A stretch of 64,000 bases of DNA from a bacterium (GTDB lineage Bacteria; Cyanobacteriota; Vampirovibrionia; Obscuribacterales; Obscuribacteraceae), in NCBI GenBank assembly GCA_018062085.1, contig JAGOSY010000004.1, forward strand, positions 124,001 through 188,000, read 5' to 3'. Under the pieces are notes generated by a model that saw only the letters and a list, made by a program, of their open reading frames with translations, did no database searches and was not told the DNA's origin. Every line of letters starts with the position of its first letter. Position 1 is the first letter of the stretch. Position numbers and translations under genes: made by a program. Shown one piece after another: positions 45,872 to 55,475 of this stretch.

Positions 45872-47494
45872 ATGGTCAAGGAATTAAGTAAGAAAGAGCC
45901 GAAAGTCGAAAAGACTTTTGAGACCCTCTCTGGCATTCCTCTTAAGGCTGTTTATACACCTGAAGATATCAAAGATTTTGACTATAAAACAGCCCTGAGC
46001 GACCCTGGCAAGTTCCCCTACACCCGCGGCATACACGACACAATGTATCGCGGCAAAATGTGGACCATGCGTCAATTTGCTGGATTTGGTGGACCTGAAG
46101 AAACCAATTCCCGCTTCAAGTATTTACTCGCCACTGGTCAAACCGGTCTCTCGACGGCCTTCGATTTGCCCACTCTTATGGGCCTCGACTCAGACAATCC
46201 AAAGTCACACGGCGAAGTAGGCGTTTGCGGCGCAGCGATAGATTCACTCGAAGACATCGAGATTCTATATAGAGATATTCCTCTCGACAAAATTTCAACC
46301 TCTATGACCATTAACGGTCCAGCGGTAATTATCTACTGCATGTTTCTAGCCAATGCTCGCAAGCGCGGCTTTGACTGGAAGCTCTTGAACGGCACTCTGC
46401 AAAATGACATTTTCAAAGAGTACACAGCGCAAAAGACTTATTTGATTCCACCTCGCCCAGCGCTCAAGCTTATTCAAGACATGATGGTTTTCTGCACAGA
46501 GAATGTGCCGAGATGGAACACCATTTCAGTTTCTGGTTATCACATTCGCGAAGCTGGAGCCACTGCCGTTCAAGAGTTGGCTTTCACTCTTGCTGATGGC
46601 TTTGCTTACGTAGATGCTGGCCTTGAGGCCGGTCTTAAACTCGATGATTTCGTTCCTCGTCTTTCGTTCTTCTTCAATGCTCACATTGATTTCTTCGAAG
46701 AAATTGCTAAGTACCGCGCCGCTCGCCGAATTTGGGCCAAGCGTTTGCGCGACCATTATGGTGCTACTGATGAACGTTCGCTCAAGCTACGCTTCCACAC
46801 CCAGACAGCAGGATGCAGCTTGACAGCGCCTCAACCAGAAAACAATATTATCCGCACCACCATCGAAGCTCTTGCTGGTGTGCTTGGTGGCACACAATCA
46901 CTGCATACCAATTCAATGGATGAAGTGCTAGGTTTGCCCACCGAAAAAGCAGCTCACATTGCTTTGCGTACCCAGCAAATTATTGCTTTCGAAACTGGTG
47001 TTGCTAACGTTTCTGACCCATTAGCAGGCTCATACTATGTTGAGTGGCTAACTGATGAAATGGAGCGCGGCGCCAACGAATACTTCAAAGAAATTGAAGA
47101 ACTTGGTGGTGTCATTGCTGGTATCGAGAAAGGCTACTTCATGAAAGAAATTGCCGATTCTGCTTACAAATTCGAACAAAAAATGCAGTCAGGAGAACGC
47201 GTCTTTGTAGGCCTTACTGGCTTCAAAGAAGAAGCGCCAGGCTCAAAAATTGAAGTGCTGAAAATCGGCCTAGAGTATGAAGAAAGACAACTGGCTCGCA
47301 TCAAAGCGTTAAAAGAACGCCGCGATAATGCCCGTGTTGAGAACAGCTTGGTTGCTCTCAAACAAGGTATGCGCGATGGCAAAAATTCATTCCCATTCTT
47401 GATGGAAGCAGTGGAAGCGTACGCTACCCTGGGCGAAATTTGCGATGCCATGAAAGATGTCTGGGGCGCCTACAGAGAAAACGCTGTTCTATAG
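45872..47494 (+). CDS. Methylmalonyl-CoA mutase, large (alpha) subunit
   Basis: This 540-residue TIM-barrel subunit lacks the cobalamin-binding C-terminal domain, so a separate small B12 subunit must exist elsewhere. TMYRGKMWTMRQFAGFG, STSMTINGPA, ISVSGYHIREAGATA, RFHTQTAGCSLTAPQPENN and LGGTQSLHTNS identify the family. It interconverts methylmalonyl-CoA and succinyl-CoA, linking odd-chain acids and some amino acids to the TCA cycle. AGGGGC lies 8 bases before the ATG. No partner subunit, epimerase or MeaB is adjacent. Confidence 0.94.
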   Translation: MVKELSKKEPKVEKTFETLSGIPLKAVYTPEDIKDFDYKTALSDPGKFPYTRGIHDTMYRGKMWTMRQFAGFGGPEETNSRFKYLLATGQTGLSTAFDLPTLMGLDSDNPKSHGEVGVCGAAIDSLEDIEILYRDIPLDKISTSMTINGPAVIIYCMFLANARKRGFDWKLLNGTLQNDIFKEYTAQKTYLIPPRPALKLIQDMMVFCTENVPRWNTISVSGYHIREAGATAVQELAFTLADGFAYVDAGLEAGLKLDDFVPRLSFFFNAHIDFFEEIAKYRAARRIWAKRLRDHYGATDERSLKLRFHTQTAGCSLTAPQPENNIIRTTIEALAGVLGGTQSLHTNSMDEVLGLPTEKAAHIALRTQQIIAFETGVANVSDPLAGSYYVEWLTDEMERGANEYFKEIEELGGVIAGIEKGYFMKEIADSAYKFEQKMQSGERVFVGLTGFKEEAPGSKIEVLKIGLEYEERQLARIKALKERRDNARVENSLVALKQGMRDGKNSFPFLMEAVEAYATLGEICDAMKDVWGAYRENAVL

Positions 47495-47501
47495 GGTTCA
47501 G

Positions 47502-48767
47502 ATGAAGAAAACAATTGCCCAACTGGTCGCTGCAAAATTTTCAAAAGTTGTGCCAGTTTTTCTCACAGCTCTAGCTTGCAGCATAAGCGGTGTAAATTGC
47601 TTAAGTGCTGAAGCCGTTGAAAACAAACGCGACCAAGGCATCAAGCTCTACAACGCTAAGAACTTTAAAGATGCTGGTGTTCTATTAGATCAACACCTAA
47701 CGGTCTACCCGCAAGACGTCTACGCTCTGTATTACGATGCCCTTGCCTGCCAAGCTTTGGGCAATATGGGCAAGGCCAAGATATTCTACCGGCAAGTGGC
47801 AACACTGGCCCCTAATCACCAACTAGGCGGTTATGCCAAAGCAGTATTGAGACAAATAGATCCCAGTTTTTCTGGCGGTCAGTCAGGCACTTCATCAAGC
47901 TCGGGTTCATCATCTGTGGCCAGCTACAACACAATGGCATCGGCTTCAACGTCGACAAAACTTGACCCCAGCATACCGATGGAATGGGATGTTTACTGTA
48001 CTCCCGGTGATCATGGTGTTTGGGTCGACGTTGAAATCGAAGGACGTCGAGTAAAAATGATCTTTGACACCGGGGCGCCGACAGTATTTATCGGCAAGAA
48101 TCAAATGGAAGAAGCTGGCATTGCTATACCCCAAGTTCCGGCCAATTCAAAGACCGGCGGCTCCTCTACGGCTGGTTTAGTATCCGCCTGGAATTTGCCC
48201 ATGAAGGTTAAGGTTGGCCAGGTAGAGAGAACCGTCATGGTTCAAGTAGTAGAGACCAATCATTCAAACCCTTTACTTGGTCAGAGCTATGCTGGATTGT
48301 TCGAATACACAATTGACCCTGGCGCTAAGCGCATTCACTTCAAGCAGCGCGGTTATAGTACCGGCGCTAACCGCAACGCATATGAAGTACCTTACACCTT
48401 TAGGCAGGCTGGCAGTCGCATTATCGTCAATGTTGAAATCAACGGCAAAGCAAACCCATGCATGTTCGACACAGGCAACTCAGCTTGCGGCATTATGTTC
48501 CACAGCCCGGCCCAGGCAAAACAATATGGTGTGCAAATCCCTGACGATGCTGAAGACATGATCACAGGCGGTGTTACAGGACAAAGCGTGGCTAAGGCCT
48601 TTACCATTAGAAGGGCGAAGCTGGGTCCAATCGACCGCACTGACCTGCCAGTCACAGTATCAAGCACAGGTAGCACTGAGCTACCCCTGCTTGGCCAGCC
48701 GTTTTGGCAGGGTTATGAATACACAATTAACCAACAGAAAAAAGTCATTGAATTTGTGCGTCGCTAA
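47502..48767 (+). CDS. Secreted TPR protein with two retropepsin-like aspartic protease lobes
   Basis: The ATG at 47502 gives 421 residues beginning with a signal peptide (KTIAQLVAAKFSKVVPVFLTALACS). Two to three TPR helices follow (about 38-120), then a Ser-rich linker. Two clan-AA lobes come next: the first has MIFDTGAPTVF (Asp189), the second CMFDTGNSACG (Asp323). Each lobe ends in the same closing pattern, LLGQ ... YTI ... K-x-I-x-F. Bacterial retropepsin-like proteins usually have one lobe and dimerise; here both are in one chain, as in pepsin. AGGG lies upstream of the start, 8 bases after the mutase stop. Confidence 0.88.
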   Translation: MKKTIAQLVAAKFSKVVPVFLTALACSISGVNCLSAEAVENKRDQGIKLYNAKNFKDAGVLLDQHLTVYPQDVYALYYDALACQALGNMGKAKIFYRQVATLAPNHQLGGYAKAVLRQIDPSFSGGQSGTSSSSGSSSVASYNTMASASTSTKLDPSIPMEWDVYCTPGDHGVWVDVEIEGRRVKMIFDTGAPTVFIGKNQMEEAGIAIPQVPANSKTGGSSTAGLVSAWNLPMKVKVGQVERTVMVQVVETNHSNPLLGQSYAGLFEYTIDPGAKRIHFKQRGYSTGANRNAYEVPYTFRQAGSRIIVNVEINGKANPCMFDTGNSACGIMFHSPAQAKQYGVQIPDDAEDMITGGVTGQSVAKAFTIRRAKLGPIDRTDLPVTVSSTGSTELPLLGQPFWQGYEYTINQQKKVIEFVRR

Positions 48768-48768
48768 A

Positions 48769-49614
48769 TTAGTGAATAAGCCCATTCATTGACAGAATCA
48801 AAACTGAAACACCAAAAATCAAACGATAGCCTACAAATACCCAAGTATTGTGCTGCTGCAAATAACGAATCAGCCAAGCAATAGATAAATAGCTCACCAC
48901 CGTAGACGATACCAAGCCAACAGCTAGGCTGGTTAGCCCTGTTGAATCGTTGCCTAATCCATCTTTGACCATGTGATACAACTCAAGCAAGCCAGCGAGA
49001 GTAACAGCCGGTATACCGAGCAGAAAGCTAAAACGCGCTGCTTCAGCTCGCTTTAGGCCTAAGAGCATAGCCATGGTAAGAGTAGAGCCGCTGCGAGAGC
49101 AGCCAGGAATCAAGGCTATTGCTTGCGCCAAACCAACTAGGGCACCGTCTTTACCCGTAATGTCATCAAGACCGCGCACATGCTTAGCAAATTTCTCTGC
49201 CACCACCAAAAGTAAGCCCATAACAATAGAGGCACAAGCTATGACATTGACCGAGCGAAATGGGCCATTGTCTTGCTCAAGCAGAGGCTTAAGCAAAAGA
49301 CCGATAACACAAATAGGAATTGTACCGACGATAATGGCTCCGACCATACGCAAATCGCGGTCACCATAGTCTTTGTTTTTAATCGCGCCTAAGGCACCAG
49401 TGGAGATGCTCACTAAATCTTTGAAAAAGTAAGCAAACACAGCCACTACCGAACCCAACTGAATCACTGCACTATAAGCGGCACCAGGATCTTGCCAGTG
49501 CAGGAGAGCTGGCACCACGCGCAAATGGGCAGTTGAGCTAATTGGCAAAAACTCAGTTAAGCCCTGGACAACTCCAAGAGTGAGTGCTTCTACCAGCGAG
49601 ACAGGTTCGGCCAT
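48769..49614 (-). CDS. uppP: Undecaprenyl-diphosphatase
   Basis: This 281-residue inner-membrane enzyme recycles the lipid carrier for peptidoglycan and O-antigen synthesis and can confer bacitracin tolerance. VVQGLTEFLPISSTAHL near the N-terminus and PGCSRSGSTLTMAMLLGL mark the UppP/BacA active site. About eight hydrophobic helices are seen. It ends directly next to the aspartic protease stop codon, on the opposite strand. Confidence 0.95.
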   Translation of the reverse strand: MAEPVSLVEALTLGVVQGLTEFLPISSTAHLRVVPALLHWQDPGAAYSAVIQLGSVVAVFAYFFKDLVSISTGALGAIKNKDYGDRDLRMVGAIIVGTIPICVIGLLLKPLLEQDNGPFRSVNVIACASIVMGLLLVVAEKFAKHVRGLDDITGKDGALVGLAQAIALIPGCSRSGSTLTMAMLLGLKRAEAARFSFLLGIPAVTLAGLLELYHMVKDGLGNDSTGLTSLAVGLVSSTVVSYLSIAWLIRYLQQHNTWVFVGYRLIFGVSVLILSMNGLIH

Positions 49615-49658
49615 GATTGATACCTTAAAGAATGAACGCAGTGCATTATGGCAGAAGT

Positions 49659-50510
49659 CTAGTCTCTGGCTAGAGCATCCCGATAGATATCTGATCGAGA
49701 TATCGAGAACTCTTTTGCCGCTTCAGCACAGGCTCTGGATAGTTTCACACCAGACTGCATCGCATCATCTATATAGGTATGTACTTTCGCTCTTTTCTCG
49801 TCATTGCTGAGCCAATCGCTCATGTCTTCAGTTTGACTTTCACAACCACCAAGCACCAGTACACATTCTCCCCGAACTTGCTGCCCTTTGACATGGTCAA
49901 GAATTGTAGCCAGAGTGCCGCGAATGAACTCTTCGTGCAACTTGGTCAACTCCCTAACCAGGCAAGCCTTACGTTCGCCACAGTGAGTGAAAAACACCTC
50001 GATAGTACGCTCTACTTTGTGTGGCGAAACGTAGTAAACAGTGGTCCGTGTTTCTTTGGCCAAGGCCTGCACCTTGGTATTTAGCTCTCCCTGCTTATCA
50101 GGCAAAAAGCCCTCGAAACAAAAGCGATCAAGGGGCAGGCCGCTGCCTACTAGTGCCAGAACAAAAGCAGATGGCCCGGCAATCGGAACAATATCCATTC
50201 CAAGAGCAATGGCACTCTCGACAACAGGATGGCCAGGGTCGCTAATTAAAGGCATGCCAGCATCACTGATTAGCCCAATTGTTTGCGACTGGTTATTGAT
50301 TTCTTCAAGCAGGCGCAAACGTTCATGCTCATTGAATTTATGGCAACTGAGCATGCGTTTCTTCAAACCGAGATGGTTCAGTATCTTAATAGATATTCTT
50401 GTGTCTTCTGCCAATATCAAATCGCATGTACTGAGAGCATCAATTACACGCGGAGATATATCTGCAAGATTTCCAATTGGCGTTCCTATTATGAACAACT
50501 TTCCCGACAC
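49659..50510 (-). CDS. rsmI: 16S rRNA (cytidine(1402)-2'-O)-methyltransferase
   Basis: This SAM-dependent tetrapyrrole-methylase-fold enzyme modifies C1402 in the ribosomal decoding centre. LFIIGTPIGNLADIS, LAEDTR, CHKFNEHER, LISDAGMPLISDPG and PIAGPSAFVLAL are family motifs. The GTG at 50510 (283 residues) has GAGGG 8 bases upstream and fits the usual start; a TTG five codons earlier (50525) also opens the frame. It ends 44 bases from uppP on the same strand. Confidence 0.94.
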   Translation of the reverse strand: MSGKLFIIGTPIGNLADISPRVIDALSTCDLILAEDTRISIKILNHLGLKKRMLSCHKFNEHERLRLLEEINNQSQTIGLISDAGMPLISDPGHPVVESAIALGMDIVPIAGPSAFVLALVGSGLPLDRFCFEGFLPDKQGELNTKVQALAKETRTTVYYVSPHKVERTIEVFFTHCGERKACLVRELTKLHEEFIRGTLATILDHVKGQQVRGECVLVLGGCESQTEDMSDWLSNDEKRAKVHTYIDDAMQSGVKLSRACAEAAKEFSISRSDIYRDALARD

Positions 50511-51171
50511 GTTGACAACCCTCAATCTCTACTTGTTCAAAAAATAGGCGGCGGTGGAAACACCCAGACAGACAAGTATTAGAGCATTTTATCTTTGAAT
50601 GCAGTTAAGCTATCTACACTTGGCAAGGAAAGTTTTGAACAGGTTATCTACAGCTGTAAGTAATTTAATTGACTAGCTTAAGCAGAGCAACTTGCTCTCG
50701 CGTAAAAAGCGTCTCTCTCTTGCCGCACAATCGAATCGGAGGCTTACCTTAAAAGTGCTCGTTGCCTTTCGCGCTTTTCGCCCATCACTTTGTAATAACC
50801 CGCTTAACGAATAGCTTTTCGAAGGAACTCAAGGTAATAACGAAGTGCCAGCTTTCTATATGCAATCTACTTCTTGGAAAACTCAAGACATACCTTGAAG
50901 ACACCAATATTGAGAGGATATGCAAAATCATCTAATTGCTCCATCGACCAATACTTACTGCACCACCGATGGTTACGAGAGATAGAATTGAGCGGGCGAT
51001 CTTACCTACCGAAATTGATAGATTACATATACTGTTGCCAATTGCTGGCTAGCCAAGCCACTTTGAAGCCACCCTATTGCAATTTGCTTGGCTTTGATCT
51101 CTAGCAATTTCCCACCAAGTCTTATGAGTAGCCCTTCACCTAATCATAAAAGGCGCTAAACTTTAGCAACT
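50511..51171. other. Long intergenic region without recognised genes
   Basis: This 661-base divergent gap lies between rsmI and the pseudo-caspase gene. A 76-codon TTG-started frame at 50874-51104 has no Shine-Dalgarno and no familiar sequence. Small inverted repeats (for example AGAGCAA/TTGCTCT near 50685-50699) are seen, but no tRNA, terminator or clear promoter. An untranslated leader, a small RNA or decayed sequence are possible. Confidence 0.4.
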
Positions 51172-52668
51172 ATGAAATATCAATCCACTGTTTTATTTAT
51201 GGCGGCACTAACATCACTTTGCCCCCTTTTCTTTGCGGCAGAAGCCCACAGTGCCCCGATGCAACTGAAAGTAATCAAACAGATCAAACAACTGAAACAA
51301 GCAGCTACGCCCAAACCAGCTAAGCCAGTAGTGCCTAGCATTCGAGATAAATGGGCAGTTTTAATTGGAGTTGGTCGCTACAACGACAGCGCCATCGGCA
51401 ATATCAAATATGCCACCAGTAATGTCTTGAAATTGGCCAAAGTTTTGGTCGACCCCAATGTCGGCCGTTTTGCCCCCGACCATGTGCTAGTTGTCACCCA
51501 GGATAAGGCCAATAAAGCCAATCTTGCTCAAGCTGTATATGAAGATTGGCTGATCAAAAAAGCTTTGCCAAACGATCTAATTGTTATCTACGTCTGTATG
51601 AAATCTAGCCCCAACGATGCACAAAATGACTTGCTTCTCTTTGGTGCCGACGGCTCTGACGCTGAGAAAGAAAAGACAGCAACATCGCTGGCAGGAATGC
51701 TTGGAGAAGTTCATAGAAGAACCCAATCTAAAAACATAGTTTGCCTGCTCGATACTACTCTGACAAATTCGCTGGCTGGTGCGGTCGCAGAGAAATTCCC
51801 TCGCGGCCTCAGTGAAATGCTTAAGAAGATGGCAGTCGAAACTCAAACTACAATCTTGGCGGCCGACCTCAACCTCCTGCAATCAAAAGAAGCCAAACTC
51901 TCAAATAGCACGAGCTTTGTTGAATACTTGAACGAAGGAGTCAAAGCTGGCGGCGGTATGCTGCCGATCGAGACTGTCGCTGGTTTTATATCTGAATCGA
52001 TGGAAAAAGAGGGTGCAAGTGGGCCAAATAGCGCTAACCAACCTGGTCGCTTAGGGCAAAAGCCCGGTCTATTAGCCAATCCAGAGAATCCCGAACTAGT
52101 TAAAGTTGCCTTTGGCATTCCTATAAAGAACACGGCTTTCTCATCAGCCAATGTCCACATTGGCCACTCCATAGAAAACCTGGAAGAGACCAATCCGGAA
52201 CTGGCAATTGCCGCCCGCAGGATGCAAGAAATGCCAGATCCTACAAATCCCCAAAGCAAAATCGACCAGCTTTTGCAGTCAGAGCAGCAACAGGCTTCGA
52301 CGACAGGCAGCCAAGCAGTAAAAGCAGCGCAAAAAACCCCCCCGACCCAAGATGACAGCTCTGATGAAGATGATGACAGTGACGGCTCTAATGTCGACTT
52401 TGCCCCCTATATGGCCACCATGAAGAAGACAATTCAGTCAAAATGGGCCTCTCCTAAGGGCTTCGACCAAAAGAAGGTCGTGGCGGTGTTCTCTATACTC
52501 CGCGACGGCCGCATAACCGAAGCTGAGTTGGTTGAAAGCAGTGGTAGCGCTGAAATAGACAAATCTGCCCTGCAAGCTTTGAAGGATGCCTCACCACTGG
52601 CGCCGCTGCCAAAAGGGGCGCCAAAACACGTGCAAATTCGCTATCAATTTGATTACAAGGTCAACTGA
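51172..52668 (+). CDS. Secreted caspase-like (probably inactive) protein with TonB C-terminal domain
   Basis: This 498-residue protein has a signal peptide (cleavage near AEAHSA). Residues about 57-270 show the peptidase C14 (caspase/metacaspase) fold: DKWAVLIGVGRYND, ATSNVLKLAKVL, then IVIYVCMKSS where family members have a Ser-Gly-His-Gly catalytic histidine, and CLLDTTLTNS where the catalytic Cys normally follows LLD-x-C. Both catalytic residues are missing. An acidic Ser/Asp linker leads to a TonB_C domain (about 408-497, with FSILRDGRITEAELVESSG). It is likely periplasmic and could be a structural or binding protein rather than a protease. Confidence 0.85.
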   Translation: MKYQSTVLFMAALTSLCPLFFAAEAHSAPMQLKVIKQIKQLKQAATPKPAKPVVPSIRDKWAVLIGVGRYNDSAIGNIKYATSNVLKLAKVLVDPNVGRFAPDHVLVVTQDKANKANLAQAVYEDWLIKKALPNDLIVIYVCMKSSPNDAQNDLLLFGADGSDAEKEKTATSLAGMLGEVHRRTQSKNIVCLLDTTLTNSLAGAVAEKFPRGLSEMLKKMAVETQTTILAADLNLLQSKEAKLSNSTSFVEYLNEGVKAGGGMLPIETVAGFISESMEKEGASGPNSANQPGRLGQKPGLLANPENPELVKVAFGIPIKNTAFSSANVHIGHSIENLEETNPELAIAARRMQEMPDPTNPQSKIDQLLQSEQQQASTTGSQAVKAAQKTPPTQDDSSDEDDDSDGSNVDFAPYMATMKKTIQSKWASPKGFDQKKVVAVFSILRDGRITEAELVESSGSAEIDKSALQALKDASPLAPLPKGAPKHVQIRYQFDYKVN

Positions 52669-52918
52669 TAGTTTTCAAGCTTTTGGCACCTGTGGCACTC
52701 GCCAGGGTTTTCATGAGGAATATTAAAGAGAGACTACGTAGAAACCACATTGACGGTGGGGTGGCCAGAGCGTAAATTCATAACATAAGCAGTGAACGAC
52801 CTTGCAACTCATTGAAAGTCTAAAGTCACTGCCCTCCGAACACTCCCCAATCGGTGTTACTAAACCTAATATTCTCTCTCCCAATACTTTTGGGCTGGCA
52901 AAAAAGAAGGACACAATC

Positions 52919-53326
52919 ATGGCTAACGGCGAACAATTTGAGAATCCAGCTAATCATAAAGTGGATAACTTGAAAGAGGAGACTGGCAAAAATCTTCTCG
53001 CTGACGCACAAATAGCTCAGCCACCAAAGGCTTCCGACAAGGCGCTGAATGCACCTGATGCGCCAGTTGCACCTACTGAAAAGCTTGACCAAGTTGCCGG
53101 AAATGACAAGAGCGGCGACAAGACCGGCTCTAGATTAGAACAATCAGTAACTGCCAACCTAGCTGATAGCGCCAAAGCCAAAATTGACAGCCTCAATAGC
53201 AGCCCAGAAGGGCAGAAGCTCTTGACTCAAGAGCATGCCGGCGGCAAAAACGTCATGGAGCAGTGGAAAGAGTTCTTCCCTCAGGCTTATGACAAAGCTG
53301 GCTTGGACAATTTCTCCAAGAAATAG
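52919..53326 (+). CDS. Small hypothetical acidic/polar protein
   Basis: The ATG at 52919 has AAGGAC 7 bases upstream and gives 135 residues; the frame extends 39 codons further upstream without a better start. The chain is rich in Ala, Lys, Asp and Asn and mostly low complexity, with a helix-forming C-terminal third ending QWKEFFPQAYDKAGLDNFSKK. No family recognised. It lies between the pseudo-caspase gene and rpsT and has its own terminator. Confidence 0.6.
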   Translation: MANGEQFENPANHKVDNLKEETGKNLLADAQIAQPPKASDKALNAPDAPVAPTEKLDQVAGNDKSGDKTGSRLEQSVTANLADSAKAKIDSLNSSPEGQKLLTQEHAGGKNVMEQWKEFFPQAYDKAGLDNFSKK

Positions 53327-53359
53327 TGATATTAACTGAAGATTATTAAGCACTTGAGA

Positions 53360-53402
53360 AACACATGCCCCCAGCTGACCAACTCAGCCCAAGGCATGTG
53401 TT
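53360..53402 (+). terminator. Probable intrinsic terminator
   Basis: AACACATGCC (53360-53369) pairs with GGCATGTGTT (53393-53402), followed by ATTCTTT. It lies 34 bases after the stop of the small polar protein. The loop of 23 bases is long, so efficiency is uncertain. Confidence 0.6.
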
Positions 53403-53469
53403 ATTCTTTGGGGGCAATACAAAGTTGTATCGAACGTATATATAGTGTTTTTGGCGAGAAAAGAGAACC

Positions 53470-53742
53470 GTGCCTAATATTAAGTCAGCGATCAAGAGAG
53501 TAGCCGTAGCCGAGCGTAATAACGTTCGCAATAGATTCTGGAAATCTACAATGCGTAGCGCCCGTACTAAGGTAGAAGATGCTCTTGAAGCGAAGAATCC
53601 AGAAGATACTTCTAAAGCCCTCAGCCTAGCTTTCCAGACTATCGACAAAGCCGTTAGTAAAGGTGTTCTCCACAAGAACGCAGCTAACCGTCGCAAGTCA
53701 CGCATGGCGTTGAAACTGGCTAAGCTTCAACCTAAAAAATAG
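53470..53742 (+). CDS. rpsT: 30S ribosomal protein S20
   Basis: This 90-residue basic helical protein binds 16S rRNA in the small subunit. IKSAIKRVAVAERNNVRNRFWKSTMRS and the closing KNAANRRKSRMALKLAKL are typical of S20. The start is GTG at 53470 with AGAGAA upstream, which is common for this gene and permits autogenous control. A strong terminator follows directly. Confidence 0.96.
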   Translation: MPNIKSAIKRVAVAERNNVRNRFWKSTMRSARTKVEDALEAKNPEDTSKALSLAFQTIDKAVSKGVLHKNAANRRKSRMALKLAKLQPKK

Positions 53743-53752
53743 AATTCAAAAA

Positions 53753-53789
53753 CAGAACTGAGAGCAATGCCTCAGTTCTGTTTCTTTTT
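53753..53789 (+). terminator. Intrinsic terminator of rpsT
   Basis: CAGAACTGAG (53753-53762) pairs perfectly with CTCAGTTCTG (53771-53780) around an 8-base loop and is followed by TTTCTTTTT. This is a textbook rho-independent terminator, 10 bases after the rpsT stop. Confidence 0.95.
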
Positions 53790-53920
53790 GGAGTTTCCCG
53801 CTATAGTTATGTGGCTGGAGCTCCTTTTTTTGTGCCAAAATCCAGTCGGGATGCAGGATGTAGCAATTTTGCATATACGGAAATATAGCATTCCAATATA
53901 GAGAGGCTGAGAGACGCTAA

Positions 53921-55468
53921 ATGGAAGTAGACGTTGGTGCTTTTTCGAATGCGCAACCGCAAGCGCACATTGACTCTTCTCTTACTTCCAGCTTGAGACC
54001 GCAAATCATCACTTCGCAATCAACCACCGTCGACTTACACAAGATAACCGGCCCTGTGCACCTGGCTGGTATCGGCGGCATTGGCATGTCGGCCCTCGCT
54101 CGCATCTTGCTGCAACGTGGCCACAAAGTTTCAGGCTCAGACAAGGCCGCTAGCCATATCACCGAAGAACTAAAAGAAATGGGTGCTGAGATTTTCATCG
54201 GTCATCAAGCCGAAAACTTGGCCTCGGCCGGAGCCCTGATCATTTCTACCGCCATTGTCGATGGTAATCCAGAGCTCGAAGAAGCGAAACGCAGAGGCCT
54301 ACCGGTCTGGCACCGGTCAGAACTGCTGGCATATCTAGCAGAAGGCGACAAAATGGTTGCCATAACCGGCACCCACGGCAAGACCACAACTACAGCCATG
54401 GTCGGCCAGGCCCTAATAGAATGCGGCCTTGATCCATCAATTGTTGTAGGTGGCATATTCCACCACATTGGCTCCAATTCAAGACTAGGCAAGGGCGGCT
54501 ATTTTGTCGCCGAGTCAGACGAGTCTGATGGCACCCACATTCGCTCTTTCCCGCACATTTCAGTGATCACTAATATAGAAGCGGACCACCTAGAAAACTA
54601 TCCTGGTGGGCTAGAGCAAATTCTTTCAACCATGGTCAAGTTTCTCAGCCAAACCAAAGCTATGAGTATCGTCTGTACCGACGACAAAGGTTGCCGTGAC
54701 TTGCTTGAGCGCGCCTCTTCTGAGGTGGTTAAGGCAAAGATAGTTACCTATGGCACCCAGATTGCTTCTAACAGCCAGAATAGCTCTGCTGCTCAGCCTA
54801 ACTATGGCCCAGACTATGGAATGACTAGCCTGCCAGGCTTTGAGATGCAGGTTTACCAGTCAGGCAAGCTGCTTGGCTCGATGACCATGAAAGTGCCGGG
54901 CGAGCACAATAAGATGAATGCTTTAGCGGCAGTTGCCGTAGCCATGGAGCTAGGCAAATCATTTGATGAAGTCAGTGCAGCTCTCTCTACATTTGCTGGT
55001 GTCGACCGACGCTTCCAAATGATTGGCGAGAAGGGCGGCATTACAGTAGTTGACGACTATGCTCACCATCCAACTGAAGTTACTGCCACCCTTAAGGCGG
55101 CCCAAGAGTATCTGCGCGTCACCCGCACCACTCTAGGCAAAGAAAAAGGCCGGGTAGTCTGCCTATTCCAGCCCCACCAACCAGCCCGCTTGAGAGACCT
55201 TTGGCAAGAATTCAGTGAATCATTTACTGAAGCTGATTTGGTACTTCTGGCCGATGTCTATATCGCCCGTGGTGGCAAAATTGAAGGAATTGATTCTGAG
55301 CATTTTGTCAAAGCAATTAAGCACGACAATGCCCATCATCTCTCTGGTCCTACCACTGAACTGGCAACCAAACTACTACCTTATCTTCAACCCGGCGACT
55401 TGCTTCTAACGGTTGGTGCCGGAGACGTCACCAATGTAGGCAGCCAATTGCTTCCTTTACTTCAATAG
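53921..55468 (+). CDS. murC: UDP-N-acetylmuramate--L-alanine ligase
   Basis: This 515-residue cytosolic ligase adds the first amino acid of the peptidoglycan stem peptide. HLAGIGGIGMSALARIL (UDP-binding) and the ATP-binding GTHGKTTTTAM identify it, with VDDYAHHPTEVTATL further on. The N-terminus has an extra polar stretch of about 38 residues compared with most MurC proteins. A Tyr/Gly/Pro-rich insert near residues 285-310 is also unusual. It is the first gene of murC-murB-ddl and is 8 bases from murB. Confidence 0.96.
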   Translation: MEVDVGAFSNAQPQAHIDSSLTSSLRPQIITSQSTTVDLHKITGPVHLAGIGGIGMSALARILLQRGHKVSGSDKAASHITEELKEMGAEIFIGHQAENLASAGALIISTAIVDGNPELEEAKRRGLPVWHRSELLAYLAEGDKMVAITGTHGKTTTTAMVGQALIECGLDPSIVVGGIFHHIGSNSRLGKGGYFVAESDESDGTHIRSFPHISVITNIEADHLENYPGGLEQILSTMVKFLSQTKAMSIVCTDDKGCRDLLERASSEVVKAKIVTYGTQIASNSQNSSAAQPNYGPDYGMTSLPGFEMQVYQSGKLLGSMTMKVPGEHNKMNALAAVAVAMELGKSFDEVSAALSTFAGVDRRFQMIGEKGGITVVDDYAHHPTEVTATLKAAQEYLRVTRTTLGKEKGRVVCLFQPHQPARLRDLWQEFSESFTEADLVLLADVYIARGGKIEGIDSEHFVKAIKHDNAHHLSGPTTELATKLLPYLQPGDLLLTVGAGDVTNVGSQLLPLLQ

Positions 55469-55475
55469 CGTCATT

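Noticed and set aside
50874..51104. 76-codon TTG-started frame in the long intergenic region
   Set aside because: No Shine-Dalgarno, odd composition and no familiar sequence; not strong enough to list as a gene.
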